Below, piece by piece: positions 51,339 through 58,826 of a stretch of DNA of 64,000 nt. The stretch spans positions 34,095-98,094 of the forward strand of contig NZ_BONC01000032.1 of assembly GCF_016862515.1 (NCBI RefSeq), read 5' to 3'. The translations under genes were made by a program, and so were the position numbers. This DNA comes from Asanoa iriomotensis (GTDB lineage: Bacteria; Actinomycetota; Actinomycetes; Mycobacteriales; Micromonosporaceae). Positions within the stretch are counted from its first letter, which is position 1. The number at the start of each line of letters is the position of its first letter. A model generated the notes under the pieces. That model worked only from the letters and a program-made list of their open reading frames with translations, did not search any database and had not been told where the DNA came from.

Positions 51339-51983
51339 TCAGATCGTAAGCACGACCGCGGCGGCTCCGGAGCCGATCAGCGCGACCGCCCAGACCAGGT
51401 CGAGGTTGACCCAGGCCCGGCGCAGCACCTCGAGCCCGAGCACCCGGTAGACCAGCAGGCCGACCGCGCCGGCCACGGCGACCATCGCGACGGTGTGGAC
51501 GGTGGTCGCCGCGAGGCCCTGCCAGAGCAGCGCGCCCGGGTCCGACGGCGCGTGCAGCGCGTGGTCCCGGTGCACGCCCGGCGGCGGGTTGGCGACCAGC
51601 ACCGGCACCAGCATCAGCCCGGCGCCGTGCACCGACGACATCAGGAACGACCACCCGGTGAGCTGCCACGGGGTGAGCCGCATGCCGGCCCAGGCGAAGT
51701 GCCGGCGGGACAGTGCCTTCCAGAGCCCGAAGCCGACCATCACCACGCCGCCGGCGATGGCGACCACGCGGGTCGCCAGCACCGAGCGGAGCACCTCGAC
51801 CAGGCCGGCCACCGCGAACACCGAGAGGGCGTGGCCGGCCGCGATCGGCAGCAGCGACCGGAGCACCGCGAGCGCGGAGCGTTCCTGCAGGCCGATCGCG
51901 ACCGCGAAGAGCCACCCCATGCCGGGGTTGAGGCCGTGGAACGCGCCGAGTCCGGCGAGGGTCGCAACTGCCAGCCAACTCAC
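51339..51983 (-). CDS. Small membrane protein of nickel/cobalt-transporter type
   Basis: A 214-residue protein with about six helices. Conserved histidines lie in or near helices: AGLGAFHGLNPGMGWLFAVA (H16), LLPIAAGHALSVFAVAGLVE (H51) and WSFLMSSVHGAGLMLVPVLV (H119), with a histidine-rich loop (GVHRDHALHAP, 137-145). The layout resembles the NicO/LysE-like metal transporter superfamily, so nickel or another metal ion may be the cargo. GTG 51983 overlaps the SBP56 stop (GTGA), and the stop is 2 bases from the ureohydrolase start. Thus it sits between a copper enzyme and a likely nickel or manganese enzyme; either could be its client. Confidence 0.7.
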   Translation of the reverse strand: MSWLAVATLAGLGAFHGLNPGMGWLFAVAIGLQERSALAVLRSLLPIAAGHALSVFAVAGLVEVLRSVLATRVVAIAGGVVMVGFGLWKALSRRHFAWAGMRLTPWQLTGWSFLMSSVHGAGLMLVPVLVANPPPGVHRDHALHAPSDPGALLWQGLAATTVHTVAMVAVAGAVGLLVYRVLGLEVLRRAWVNLDLVWAVALIGSGAAAVVLTI

Positions 51984-53386
51984 GGGAAGCAGTATGAGTC
52001 CGACGAGGCGTCGCCGCCCTGCAGCCGGGTCTGGTGGACCCGCAGGCCGCGGAACTCGTCGCCGTGCGGGAAGAAGCGCGGATCCGGTGCGATGCCGCCG
52101 CTGTCGAGGTCGACGTCGAGCTTGGCGGCCCAGGCGCCGACACCGTCCGGATAGAACTGGTCGTCCCAGGCGCCGTAGAGCGAGTTGGTGATGTAGACGC
52201 GGCGGCCGTCGCGGGACACCTCGACCATCTGCGGTCCGCCGGCCAATGCGAGCTCCGGCGCGGCCGGGTGGGCGGCCCGGGAGACGATGCCGCCGAGCCG
52301 CACCTCGCCGGTGAGCCGGGGCGCGAACGGGTCGCTCACGTCGTACTGCAGCAGCTTGCCGATGCCCCACGCCGAGACGTAGAGGTAGCGGTCGTCGACG
52401 GACAGGTCGATGTCGGTGACCAGCGGCGGCACCGCGCCGAACGGCTGCAGGATCGGCGGCAGGTCGGCGGCGTCGGCGGGCTCGGCCGGGATCTCGATCA
52501 CCTTGCGGATCGTGAAGGCGCCGCCGTCGTCGCGGTGCCAGAGCCAGACCGACGCCGAGAGGTCCTCGACGCTGACGACCACGCCGACGAAGCCGTACTC
52601 CTTGGTCGGGTCGTGCGCGGGGCGCAGCTCCAGCGCCATCTGGTGCTGGTCACCGAGGTCGAGGGTCTGCAGGTGGCGGCGCTTGCGCAGGTCCCAGAAG
52701 TGGATCTGGTGACCGTATTTCCGGCCCAGCAGCAGCTCGCCGACCAGCCCGTCCTCGATCATCGACGGCGTGCCCCACTCGCTGGTGACCAGCACGTCGC
52801 GGGTCAGGTGCCACCAGAAGTCGTACCCGAAATATTGTGGCCCGCGGTCGATCTCCCACGCGCCGAGCACGTCGAACGAGTCGTGGTCGAGCAGCGCGAT
52901 CCCGCCGGGGCCGTCGGCGCCGTCGGCACCGCCCAGGTTGGACACGTAGATGCCCTCGGGGCCGCAGTGCACGGTGTGCGGCCGCGAGTAGCCGGCCTTG
53001 GCCAGCTCCTCGGGTTGGATCGTGCGCATGACCCGGGGCGCGCGCGGGTCGTCCTTGGTGTCGAGCACGTAGATCCGCGACGAGCGCAGGCCGGGCACGA
53101 TCAGGTAGCGGCGCTCGACGTGCGGGTGCGGCGCGGCCGGGCACAGCGCGCTGCTGCACGCGTTCCAGCCGAAGTGGTGCAACTCGTCGCCGCGGTAGGG
53201 CAGGTCGGTCCAGCCGACCACCCGCCCGTAGCTGGTGGAGGTCTCGTCAACGTCGAGCACGGCGATCGCGTCGGGCTTCTCGGCGGAGCGGTCGAACGCG
53301 GCGACGTAGGCCAGCTTCTCGGCGGGCGCGGTCACCGCCTGGCGCGGCGAGGGGTAGAAGGTCGGGTCGGGCTTCCACAACGGCAT
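51980..53386 (-). CDS. SBP56 family protein, methanethiol oxidase type
   Basis: A 468-residue selenium-binding-protein (SBP56/MtoX) family protein. Bacterial members oxidise methanethiol to formaldehyde, hydrogen sulfide and hydrogen peroxide with copper. Conserved stretches are FYPSPRQAVTAPAEKLAYVA, GDELHHFGWNACSSALCPAA with the metal-region H and C, GYSRPHTVHCGPEGIYVSNL, FGYDFWWHLTRDVLVTSEWG, YGHQIHFWDLRKRRHLQTLD and SAWGIGKLLQYDVSDPFAPR. No signal peptide is visible. It is first in a tight operon with the transporter-like and ureohydrolase genes; the CCTA-N9-TAGG site lies 33 bases upstream. Confidence 0.92.
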   Translation of the reverse strand: MPLWKPDPTFYPSPRQAVTAPAEKLAYVAAFDRSAEKPDAIAVLDVDETSTSYGRVVGWTDLPYRGDELHHFGWNACSSALCPAAPHPHVERRYLIVPGLRSSRIYVLDTKDDPRAPRVMRTIQPEELAKAGYSRPHTVHCGPEGIYVSNLGGADGADGPGGIALLDHDSFDVLGAWEIDRGPQYFGYDFWWHLTRDVLVTSEWGTPSMIEDGLVGELLLGRKYGHQIHFWDLRKRRHLQTLDLGDQHQMALELRPAHDPTKEYGFVGVVVSVEDLSASVWLWHRDDGGAFTIRKVIEIPAEPADAADLPPILQPFGAVPPLVTDIDLSVDDRYLYVSAWGIGKLLQYDVSDPFAPRLTGEVRLGGIVSRAAHPAAPELALAGGPQMVEVSRDGRRVYITNSLYGAWDDQFYPDGVGAWAAKLDVDLDSGGIAPDPRFFPHGDEFRGLRVHQTRLQGGDASSDSYCFP

Positions 53387-53418
53387 CGCGGCACTCCTTT
53401 GTTCGTTTCCCTCGATAA

Positions 53419-53435
53419 CCTACTATGTCTATAGG
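53419..53435. promoter_or_regulatory. 17-bp palindromic site CCTA-N9-TAGG, copy 1
   Basis: CCTACTATGTCTATAGG lies in the 71-base gap between the SBP56 operon (leftward) and the FAD oxidoreductase gene (rightward). The same pattern, CCTAC-N7-ATAGG, occurs at 58489-58505 before the ABC importer operon. A shared regulator is likely; the cysteine-free Rrf2 protein at 55308-55763 is the candidate. Confidence 0.6.
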
Positions 53436-53457
53436 ATTTGAAGGGGCGGCGATCGCG

Positions 53458-54705
53458 ATGGACCCAACCGTGATCATCGGCGGAGGCCCGGCCGGTGCGT
53501 TGGCGGCGCTGGCCATCACCCGTCACGACGGACGGGAGGTGGTCGTCGTGGACCCCGCGTCCAGGCTGGGTCCGGGCTCAGCGTATGCCACCGGCGAACC
53601 GCGCCACCTCCTCAACTCACGGGCCGGGACCATGTCCGTGGACCCGCGCGACCCCGGCGACTTCGCCGCGTGGGCCCGATGTCGCCCGGACGCGTTCGTC
53701 CCGCGCGGCCTCTTCGGCGCCTATCTCGCCGACCGGCTGGGCCCGGTGCCGCACCTCGCGCGGCGTGCCGTGCGGGTGCGGCCGGCGGGTCGGGGCCGTT
53801 GGGCGGTCGAGCTGAGCGACGGCACCACCCGGCAGGCCGCCGCGGTGGTGCTGGCCGTCGGCCCGCCCCCGCCGGTCTTCCCGGCGGCGGCTTCGGTGGG
53901 TGTACGCCGGGCGCCCGGCTACGTCGCGGTGCCCTGGACGGCCGGCGCGCTGGCCGGCATCCGCCCGACCGACCGGGTGCTGCTGCTCGGCACCGGCCTG
54001 ACCGCCGTCGACGTCGTGCTGTCGCTGCTGGCGCGCGGTCACACGGGCGAGATCGTCGCGGTCTCCCGGCACGGCCTGCTGCCCCGGGCGCACACCCTCG
54101 CGCCGGCTGTGCCAGCCCCGGCCGTGGACGCGACCGGCCTGCGAGAGTTGCTGCGGGTGCTGCGGGCGAGCCCCGACTGGCGTTCCACGGTGGACGCGCT
54201 GCGCCCGCGCGCCGACCAGCTCTGGGCGGGGTTGAGCCTGGACGAGCAGCGGCGCTTCCTGCGCCATCTGGCCCGCTACTGGGAGGTGCACCGGCACCGG
54301 TGCGCGCCCGAGGTGGCGGCCGCGATCGCGATGGCCGTGTCGTCGGGCGCGCTGCGCGTGGCGGCCACCCGGGTGAGCGCGATCCACACCGAACCGCGCG
54401 GCTTCGCGGTCACTCTCGGCGGTGCGGCACCGGCGATCTTCGAGGCAGTCGTCAACTGCACCGGCCCCGGCCACGCGGCCGGCATCCCGCTGGTCCGCAC
54501 GCTGGTGGCCGACGGCCTGGCCCGGGCGGACCCGCTGGCGCTCGGCATCGACGTCGACCCGGCCGGGCGCCCGGTGGGCCGCGCCGGCCGCCCGGTCGAG
54601 GGCCTCCACGTGCTCGGGAGCCTGCGCCGCGGCCGCTGGTGGGAGACGACCGCGATCCCGGAGATCCGCGCACAGGCCTCTTTTATCGGTCGAGAGCTCC
54701 AATGA
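53458..54705 (+). CDS. FAD/NAD(P)-binding protein
   Basis: A 415-residue flavoprotein of the FAD-NAD(P)-binding (PF13454-like) type. The dinucleotide motif is DPTVIIGGGPAGALAALAI; next are RHLLNSRAGTMSVDPRDPGD, a second nucleotide motif DRVLLLGTGLTAVDVVLSLL and the end LHVLGSLRRGRWWETTAIPE. Family members resemble HpaA/YdhS-type FAD proteins of unclear reaction. ATG 53458 has a good AAGGGG site upstream; the in-frame ATG at 53425 lies inside the palindromic operator and is probably not used. It is divergent from SBP56 and may serve sulfur oxidation or reduction. Confidence 0.88.
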   Translation: MDPTVIIGGGPAGALAALAITRHDGREVVVVDPASRLGPGSAYATGEPRHLLNSRAGTMSVDPRDPGDFAAWARCRPDAFVPRGLFGAYLADRLGPVPHLARRAVRVRPAGRGRWAVELSDGTTRQAAAVVLAVGPPPPVFPAAASVGVRRAPGYVAVPWTAGALAGIRPTDRVLLLGTGLTAVDVVLSLLARGHTGEIVAVSRHGLLPRAHTLAPAVPAPAVDATGLRELLRVLRASPDWRSTVDALRPRADQLWAGLSLDEQRRFLRHLARYWEVHRHRCAPEVAAAIAMAVSSGALRVAATRVSAIHTEPRGFAVTLGGAAPAIFEAVVNCTGPGHAAGIPLVRTLVADGLARADPLALGIDVDPAGRPVGRAGRPVEGLHVLGSLRRGRWWETTAIPEIRAQASFIGRELQ

Positions 54706-54750
54706 CCACTGTGTATAGTCCCTTCACTTTGCCACTAGGGAAGGACTTTC

Positions 54751-55302
54751 ATGAGTTTTCTGGAACGGGCCGGCCGGCGATGGGCGCTCGTGGCGGGGGC
54801 GAGCGCGGTCGCGGTGTTGGCCGCGGTGCTGGTGAGCCCGGCGCCCGTGCGGGCGTCGGCGGCACAGGGCATCATCTCCGGCTCCGGAGCGGTGACGGAC
54901 GACTTCGGCGACGAGGCGACGCTGAGCCGCACGGGTCCCTTCCGCTACAGCACGGCCGTCGCGCTGTGGCAGACGATCCTCGCCGCCGAGGGCTTCATCG
55001 ACAACAACGGCATCGACTGCGACTTCGGGCCCGCGACGGAGGCGGGCACCAAGAGCTTCCAGCGGCGGTACGGGCTCAGCGCCGACGGCGTCGTCGGGCC
55101 GAACACCTGGAGCAAGGCCGACAACTACCTGGTCAACGACTACGACACCGTCGGCTACGAGCACGTCGCCTACAAGTCGCCCAACCGGGTCCAGGAGCTA
55201 GGCCTGCGCCGCCTGGGCAACGGCTACTACGCGGTGTTCCTGTGGGGCGGCGGCCGCGTCGACGCCGAGGCCTGGAACACCAAGGCATCGCCGTACTGCT
55301 GA
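54751..55302 (+). CDS. Secreted peptidoglycan-binding domain protein
   Basis: A 183-residue exported protein. Residues 1-38 form a signal peptide (RRWALVAGASAVAVLAAVLV ... ASAAQG). Residues about 60-125 are a PG_binding_1 domain: TAVALWQTILAAEGFIDNNG, DFGPATEAGTKSFQRRYGLS, ADGVVGPNTWSKA. The C-terminal 50 residues are aromatic and glycine-rich (YYAVFLWGGGRVDAEAW) and end in cysteine. No catalytic domain is attached. It starts 45 bases after the oxidoreductase gene but seems unrelated in function. Confidence 0.9.
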   Translation: MSFLERAGRRWALVAGASAVAVLAAVLVSPAPVRASAAQGIISGSGAVTDDFGDEATLSRTGPFRYSTAVALWQTILAAEGFIDNNGIDCDFGPATEAGTKSFQRRYGLSADGVVGPNTWSKADNYLVNDYDTVGYEHVAYKSPNRVQELGLRRLGNGYYAVFLWGGGRVDAEAWNTKASPYC

Positions 55303-55307
55303 GGGGA

Positions 55308-55763
55308 TTACTTGGGTGTGGGTGGGCGCCGGCCTGTGCCGGTGCTCGCCCTCGCCTCGGGAGACTGGGCCGGATTGAGCAGGTCGGCGAGAGTGGTCCG
55401 GTCGACGATGTCGGCGATCCGGTCGTGCACGGCCAACCACACGTCGCGCAGCCCGGCGGCCCTTTCCGGGTACGCCGCCGAGTGCGTCGGCAACCCGCGC
55501 ACGGTCGTCAGTGCGCCGTTCACCGCGCGCACCACGTCGCCCACGGTGATCTCGGCGGCGGGGCGGGTCAGCGTGTACCCGCCCTCGCCGCCGCGCCGGC
55601 CGTGCAACAGTTCGGCGCGGCGCAGGTCGACCAGGATGCTCTGCAGGAACGCGGGCGGCATCTGCTGCGCGCGGGCCAGCGCCGCGGCGGTGACCCGCCC
55701 GGGCGCGTCGGCCACCGCCAGCATCGCGCGCAGGGCGTAGTCGGTGCGTGCCGAGACCTGCAT
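55308..55763 (-). CDS. Rrf2 family regulator without cysteines
   Basis: A 151-residue Rrf2 winged-helix protein: VSARTDYALRAMLAVADAPG, AAALARAQQMPPAFLQSILV, DLRRAELLHGRRGGEGGYTL, TRPAAEITVGDVVRAVNGAL. It has no cysteine at all, so it cannot hold the iron-sulfur cluster of IscR or NsrR and resembles the CymR-type sulfur regulators. It is the last gene of the importer operon (4 bases after the permease), so it probably controls that operon according to a sulfur metabolite. The CCTA-N9-TAGG sites are its likely targets. Confidence 0.92.
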   Translation of the reverse strand: MQVSARTDYALRAMLAVADAPGRVTAAALARAQQMPPAFLQSILVDLRRAELLHGRRGGEGGYTLTRPAAEITVGDVVRAVNGALTTVRGLPTHSAAYPERAAGLRDVWLAVHDRIADIVDRTTLADLLNPAQSPEARASTGTGRRPPTPK

Positions 55764-55766
55764 CGG

Positions 55767-56615
55767 TCAGCCCCGGTCCAGCAGGCCCCACCGGCGGCGG
55801 ATGGCCCGGTCGGCCTTGGTGAACAGGAGATCCACCAGCAGACCGAGGACGAGGATCACGATCATCACGCTGATCACCCGCGGCGCGTCGGACAGCTCGC
55901 GGGCGTAGGTGAGCTGCACGCCGATCGACGTCGTCTTCGCGATGACGACCAGCAGCTCGCCCGCCATCAGGCTGCGCCACGCGAACGCCCACCCCTGCTT
56001 GAGCCCGGCCACGATGGCCGGCAGCGCGGCGGGCGCGATCACGTAGCGGTACAGGCTCAGCCCGGAGGCGCCCAGGTTGCGACCGGCCCGCACGAGCAGC
56101 GGCGGCACGTAGTCGACGCCGTGTATGACGCCGTTGGCGATCGACGGTGCGGCGCCGAGCACCACGACGAAGAAGATGGCCTGCTCGCTGAGCTGGAACA
56201 GCAGGATCGCCAGCGGGAACCAGGCGATCGACGGCATCGTCTGCAGCGCGGTGATCATCGAGCCGAGCGCGGCCCGGAGCACCTTGACCCGGGCGACCGC
56301 CAGGCCGAGCAGCAGCCCGACCACGACCGCCGCGCCGAAGCCGATGCCGGCCCGCTCGGCCGTGATCAGCAGGCCGTCCCAGAGGGCGCCGCTCGTGGCG
56401 TAGTCCCACAGGTCACGGGCGACGGTCTCCGGCGCGGGCAGGGCGTACTCCGGCTTCCAACCGCTCCAGACCACGACCTGCCAGACCGCCAGCGCCAGTG
56501 CCAGCGCGGTCAGCTTGGGCCACGTGGCCGCCCAGAGCCGGGCGGCCCGGCCGGGCACCTTCTGCTGGCTGGCGATCTCCAGCGCGTCCAGCCCGGAAAT
56601 CGTGTCAGTGGCCAT
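55767..56615 (-). CDS. ssuC: ABC transporter permease, sulfonate/nitrate/taurine type
   Basis: A 282-residue inner-membrane permease of the SsuC/TauC/NrtB type with about six helices. The EAA loop is clear: ELLVVIAKTTSIGVQLTYAR is near it, and SLYRYVIAPAALPAIVAGLK carries the core G. Other family parts are WSGWKPEYALPAPETVARDL and MPSIAWFPLAILLFQLSEQA. It overlaps the ATPase gene by 11 bases and is followed by the Rrf2 gene. With the ATPase and binding protein it would import an aliphatic sulfonate or related anion. The name is by family, not by shown substrate. Confidence 0.9.
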   Translation of the reverse strand: MATDTISGLDALEIASQQKVPGRAARLWAATWPKLTALALALAVWQVVVWSGWKPEYALPAPETVARDLWDYATSGALWDGLLITAERAGIGFGAAVVVGLLLGLAVARVKVLRAALGSMITALQTMPSIAWFPLAILLFQLSEQAIFFVVVLGAAPSIANGVIHGVDYVPPLLVRAGRNLGASGLSLYRYVIAPAALPAIVAGLKQGWAFAWRSLMAGELLVVIAKTTSIGVQLTYARELSDAPRVISVMIVILVLGLLVDLLFTKADRAIRRRWGLLDRG

Positions 56616-57399
56616 GCCGACCCACCTCCGCGCGCAGCCGGTCGGTGACGTCGGCGGCCACGGCGGCCACCTCGGGGGAGTCGATCCGGCGCGGCCGTGT
56701 CACCTCCACCCGGGTCTCGTAGATCACGCGGCCCGGCCGGCTCGACAGCAGCACGATGCGGTCGGCGAGCCGGGCCGCCTCGCGCACGTTGTGGGTCACG
56801 AAGACCACCGTCAACGGCTCGCCGGCGGCGTTGCGGCCCCTCCACAGCCGCTCCAGCTCGTCGTGCAGGATGTCGCGGGTCATCGCGTCCAGCGCGCCGA
56901 ACGGCTCGTCCATCAGCAGCACCGGTGTGTCCAGCGCGAGCGTGCGGGCCAGCGCCACCCGCTGCCGCATGCCGCCGGAGAGCTCGTGCGGCCGGCGGCG
57001 CGCGAAGTCGCCCAGGTGCACGGTGTCGAGCAGCTCGGCGACCCGGGCCTTGCGCGTGGCGCTCGGCAGGCCGCGCAGCTTGAGCGGCACCTCGACGTTG
57101 GCGCCGACGGTCAGCCAGGGGAACAGCGCCGGCTCCTGGAACATCAGGCCCGGCCGGGCGTCGCCGGCCACCAGGATGTCGCCGCCGCTGGTCGTGTCGA
57201 GCCCGGCGACGAGGTTGAGCAGGGTGCTCTTGCCGCACCCGGACGCGCCGACGAGACAGACGAACTCGCCGGGCGCCACGTCGAGCGAGACCCGGTCGAG
57301 CGCCACGACGGCGTCCCCGCCCCGCCCGTACACCTTGGTCACGCCGGAGAGCGCGACCGCGGCGGTCGCGCTCCCCGGGATGGTCGTCGTGGTGCTCAC
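56605..57399 (-). CDS. ssuB: ABC transporter ATPase, sulfonate/nitrate/taurine type
   Basis: A 264-residue ATPase with all motifs: Walker A LVGASGCGKSTLLNLVAGLD, Q-loop LMFQEPALFPWLTVG, signature RPHELSGGMRQRVALARTLA, Walker B VLLMDEPFGALDAMTRDILH and switch H in VVFVTHNVREAARLAD. The ALFPWL form after the Q loop is typical of the SsuB/TauB/NrtD group. GTG 57399 overlaps the stop of the binding-protein gene (GTGA). Confidence 0.94.
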   Translation of the reverse strand: MSTTTTIPGSATAAVALSGVTKVYGRGGDAVVALDRVSLDVAPGEFVCLVGASGCGKSTLLNLVAGLDTTSGGDILVAGDARPGLMFQEPALFPWLTVGANVEVPLKLRGLPSATRKARVAELLDTVHLGDFARRRPHELSGGMRQRVALARTLALDTPVLLMDEPFGALDAMTRDILHDELERLWRGRNAAGEPLTVVFVTHNVREAARLADRIVLLSSRPGRVIYETRVEVTRPRRIDSPEVAAVAADVTDRLRAEVGRHGH

Positions 57400-58466
57400 G
57401 GCAGCGGGACCTCGGACGCGCCGCTCGACTTCAGGGACTTGTTGAGGAAGCTCAGGTCGTAGAGCCCGTTGAGGTCGACCGGCTCGGTGAGACCCACCGC
57501 GACCGCGTGGTCGAGCCCGGTCTTCAGCGACGACGCGATCGGGTCGTCGAGGAACTGGAGGGACGGCCAGGCCTGCTTGATCAGCTTCAGGTCGAGCGGC
57601 TTGCCGGTGAGGCTGCCGATGTGGTCGGAGATGGCCTGCTGCGCCTCGCCGGGCGACTTGTTGATGAAGTCGTTGGCCGCCACCTGGCCGTCGACCAGCT
57701 TCTGCACGACGTCCGGGTGCGCCTTCAGGAACTTCGTGCTGACGATCAGGTTGGTGATCACGAACTTGCCGTCGGGCCACAGGTCGCGCTCGTCGACCAG
57801 CACCTTGCCGCCGGCGTTGACGAGCTGCGAGACGAACGGCTCCGGCACCCAGGCGCCGTCGATCGCGCCGCTGCGGAACGTCTCCAGGGTCTGCGAGTTG
57901 GCCTGCGGGACGATCGCGACGTCGCCGCCGCCCTCCTTCGTGGTGGTCAGGCCCTTCTCCTTGAGCCAGTAGCGCACCGCCACGTCCTGGGTGTTGCCGA
58001 GCTGCGGCGTCGCGATCTTCTTGCCGCGCAGCCCCTCGGCCGAGGTGATCTCCGGCTTGACCACGAGCGCCACGCCGCCGGACGCGGCACCGGAGACGAC
58101 CCGGACCGCCTCGCCCTTGGACTTCGAGTGCGCGTTCACCGTCGGGTTAGGACCGATGTAGGTGGCATCCAGCGCGCCGGAGAAGACCGCCTCGATGGCC
58201 TCCGGACCGGCGTTGAAGGTCTTGGTCTCCAGCTTGACGCCGGTGCCGAGCTTGTCGGCGAAGATGCCCTTCTCGACGCCGACGATCGCCGGCGCGTGCG
58301 TGATGTTGGGGAAGTAGCCGAGCCGCAGCGTGACCGGGTCGGCAGCGCTGCCGCTGCCGCCCGACGCGTCGTCACCGCCGCACGCGGCGGCGGTCCCGAG
58401 CGTCGCGGTGGCCACGATCGCGACGGTGGCCAGCGTGCCGAGCCTGCGCAGGGGGAGACGTCTCAT
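57396..58466 (-). CDS. ssuA: Sulfonate/nitrate-type substrate-binding lipoprotein
   Basis: A 356-residue periplasmic-binding-type lipoprotein. A signal peptide ends in the lipobox LGTAAAC (C29), and a serine/glycine linker follows. The SsuA/NrtA fold reads PVTLRLGYFPNITHAPAIVG, VKLETKTFNAGPEAIEAVFS, ATYIGPNPTVNAHSKSKGEA, LRGKKIATPQLGNTQDVAVR and ANSQTLETFRSGAIDGAWVP. The THAPA start and NTQD motif resemble proteins for sulfonates or aromatic sulfur compounds. It is the first gene of the operon; the site at 58489-58505 is 22 bases upstream of its start, well placed for repression. Confidence 0.93.
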   Translation of the reverse strand: MRRLPLRRLGTLATVAIVATATLGTAAACGGDDASGGSGSAADPVTLRLGYFPNITHAPAIVGVEKGIFADKLGTGVKLETKTFNAGPEAIEAVFSGALDATYIGPNPTVNAHSKSKGEAVRVVSGAASGGVALVVKPEITSAEGLRGKKIATPQLGNTQDVAVRYWLKEKGLTTTKEGGGDVAIVPQANSQTLETFRSGAIDGAWVPEPFVSQLVNAGGKVLVDERDLWPDGKFVITNLIVSTKFLKAHPDVVQKLVDGQVAANDFINKSPGEAQQAISDHIGSLTGKPLDLKLIKQAWPSLQFLDDPIASSLKTGLDHAVAVGLTEPVDLNGLYDLSFLNKSLKSSGASEVPLP

Positions 58467-58826
58467 CGCCCGTCCAATCCATTGTTTTCCTACTTGATTG
58501 ATAGGAAGGGTGGGTTAGGCGGAGTGCTCGCGTCAAGGTGACGTCCACCATCTGGGAGCAGCGACACATGCCGTGGTCGCGCTTAGCCGGTCCTTAATTT
58601 TTCCTGTGCCCGTTACTTAGGGCTGCGCCCGCACCGGCCGCCACGCGGGAGACATCGATGCAGCGTGCTGCCTTCGCCGTCGTTGCGACCGTCGTGGTGA
58701 TCGGCTTAAGCGGGCTGCCGAGCCCCGGAAAACAGCCCTTGAGCAGGGCAGGCAGCGAGCCTTAGCTTCCGTGACGACCCTCGCCGCGGACGGCCGCGGC
58801 GCACTCGCGAGAACCGGGATGCGTAC
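58467..58826. other. Divergent intergenic region with operator
   Basis: 360 bases between the importer operon (leftward) and the DUF1800 gene (rightward). It holds the palindrome at 58489-58505 and must hold both promoters. No gene-like frame or other strong structure was seen. Confidence 0.5.
58489..58505. promoter_or_regulatory. 17-bp palindromic site CCTA-N9-TAGG, copy 2
   Basis: CCTACTTGATTGATAGG, extended to TTCCTA ... TAGGAA over 58487-58507, lies 22 bases upstream of the substrate-binding lipoprotein start. It shares CCTAC and ATAGG at the same spacing with 53419-53435. Confidence 0.65.

Noticed and set aside
53425..53457. ATG 53425 as the start of the FAD/NAD(P)-binding protein
   Set aside because: It falls inside the palindromic operator and lacks a ribosome site, while ATG 53458 follows AAGGGG and begins right before the dinucleotide-binding motif.
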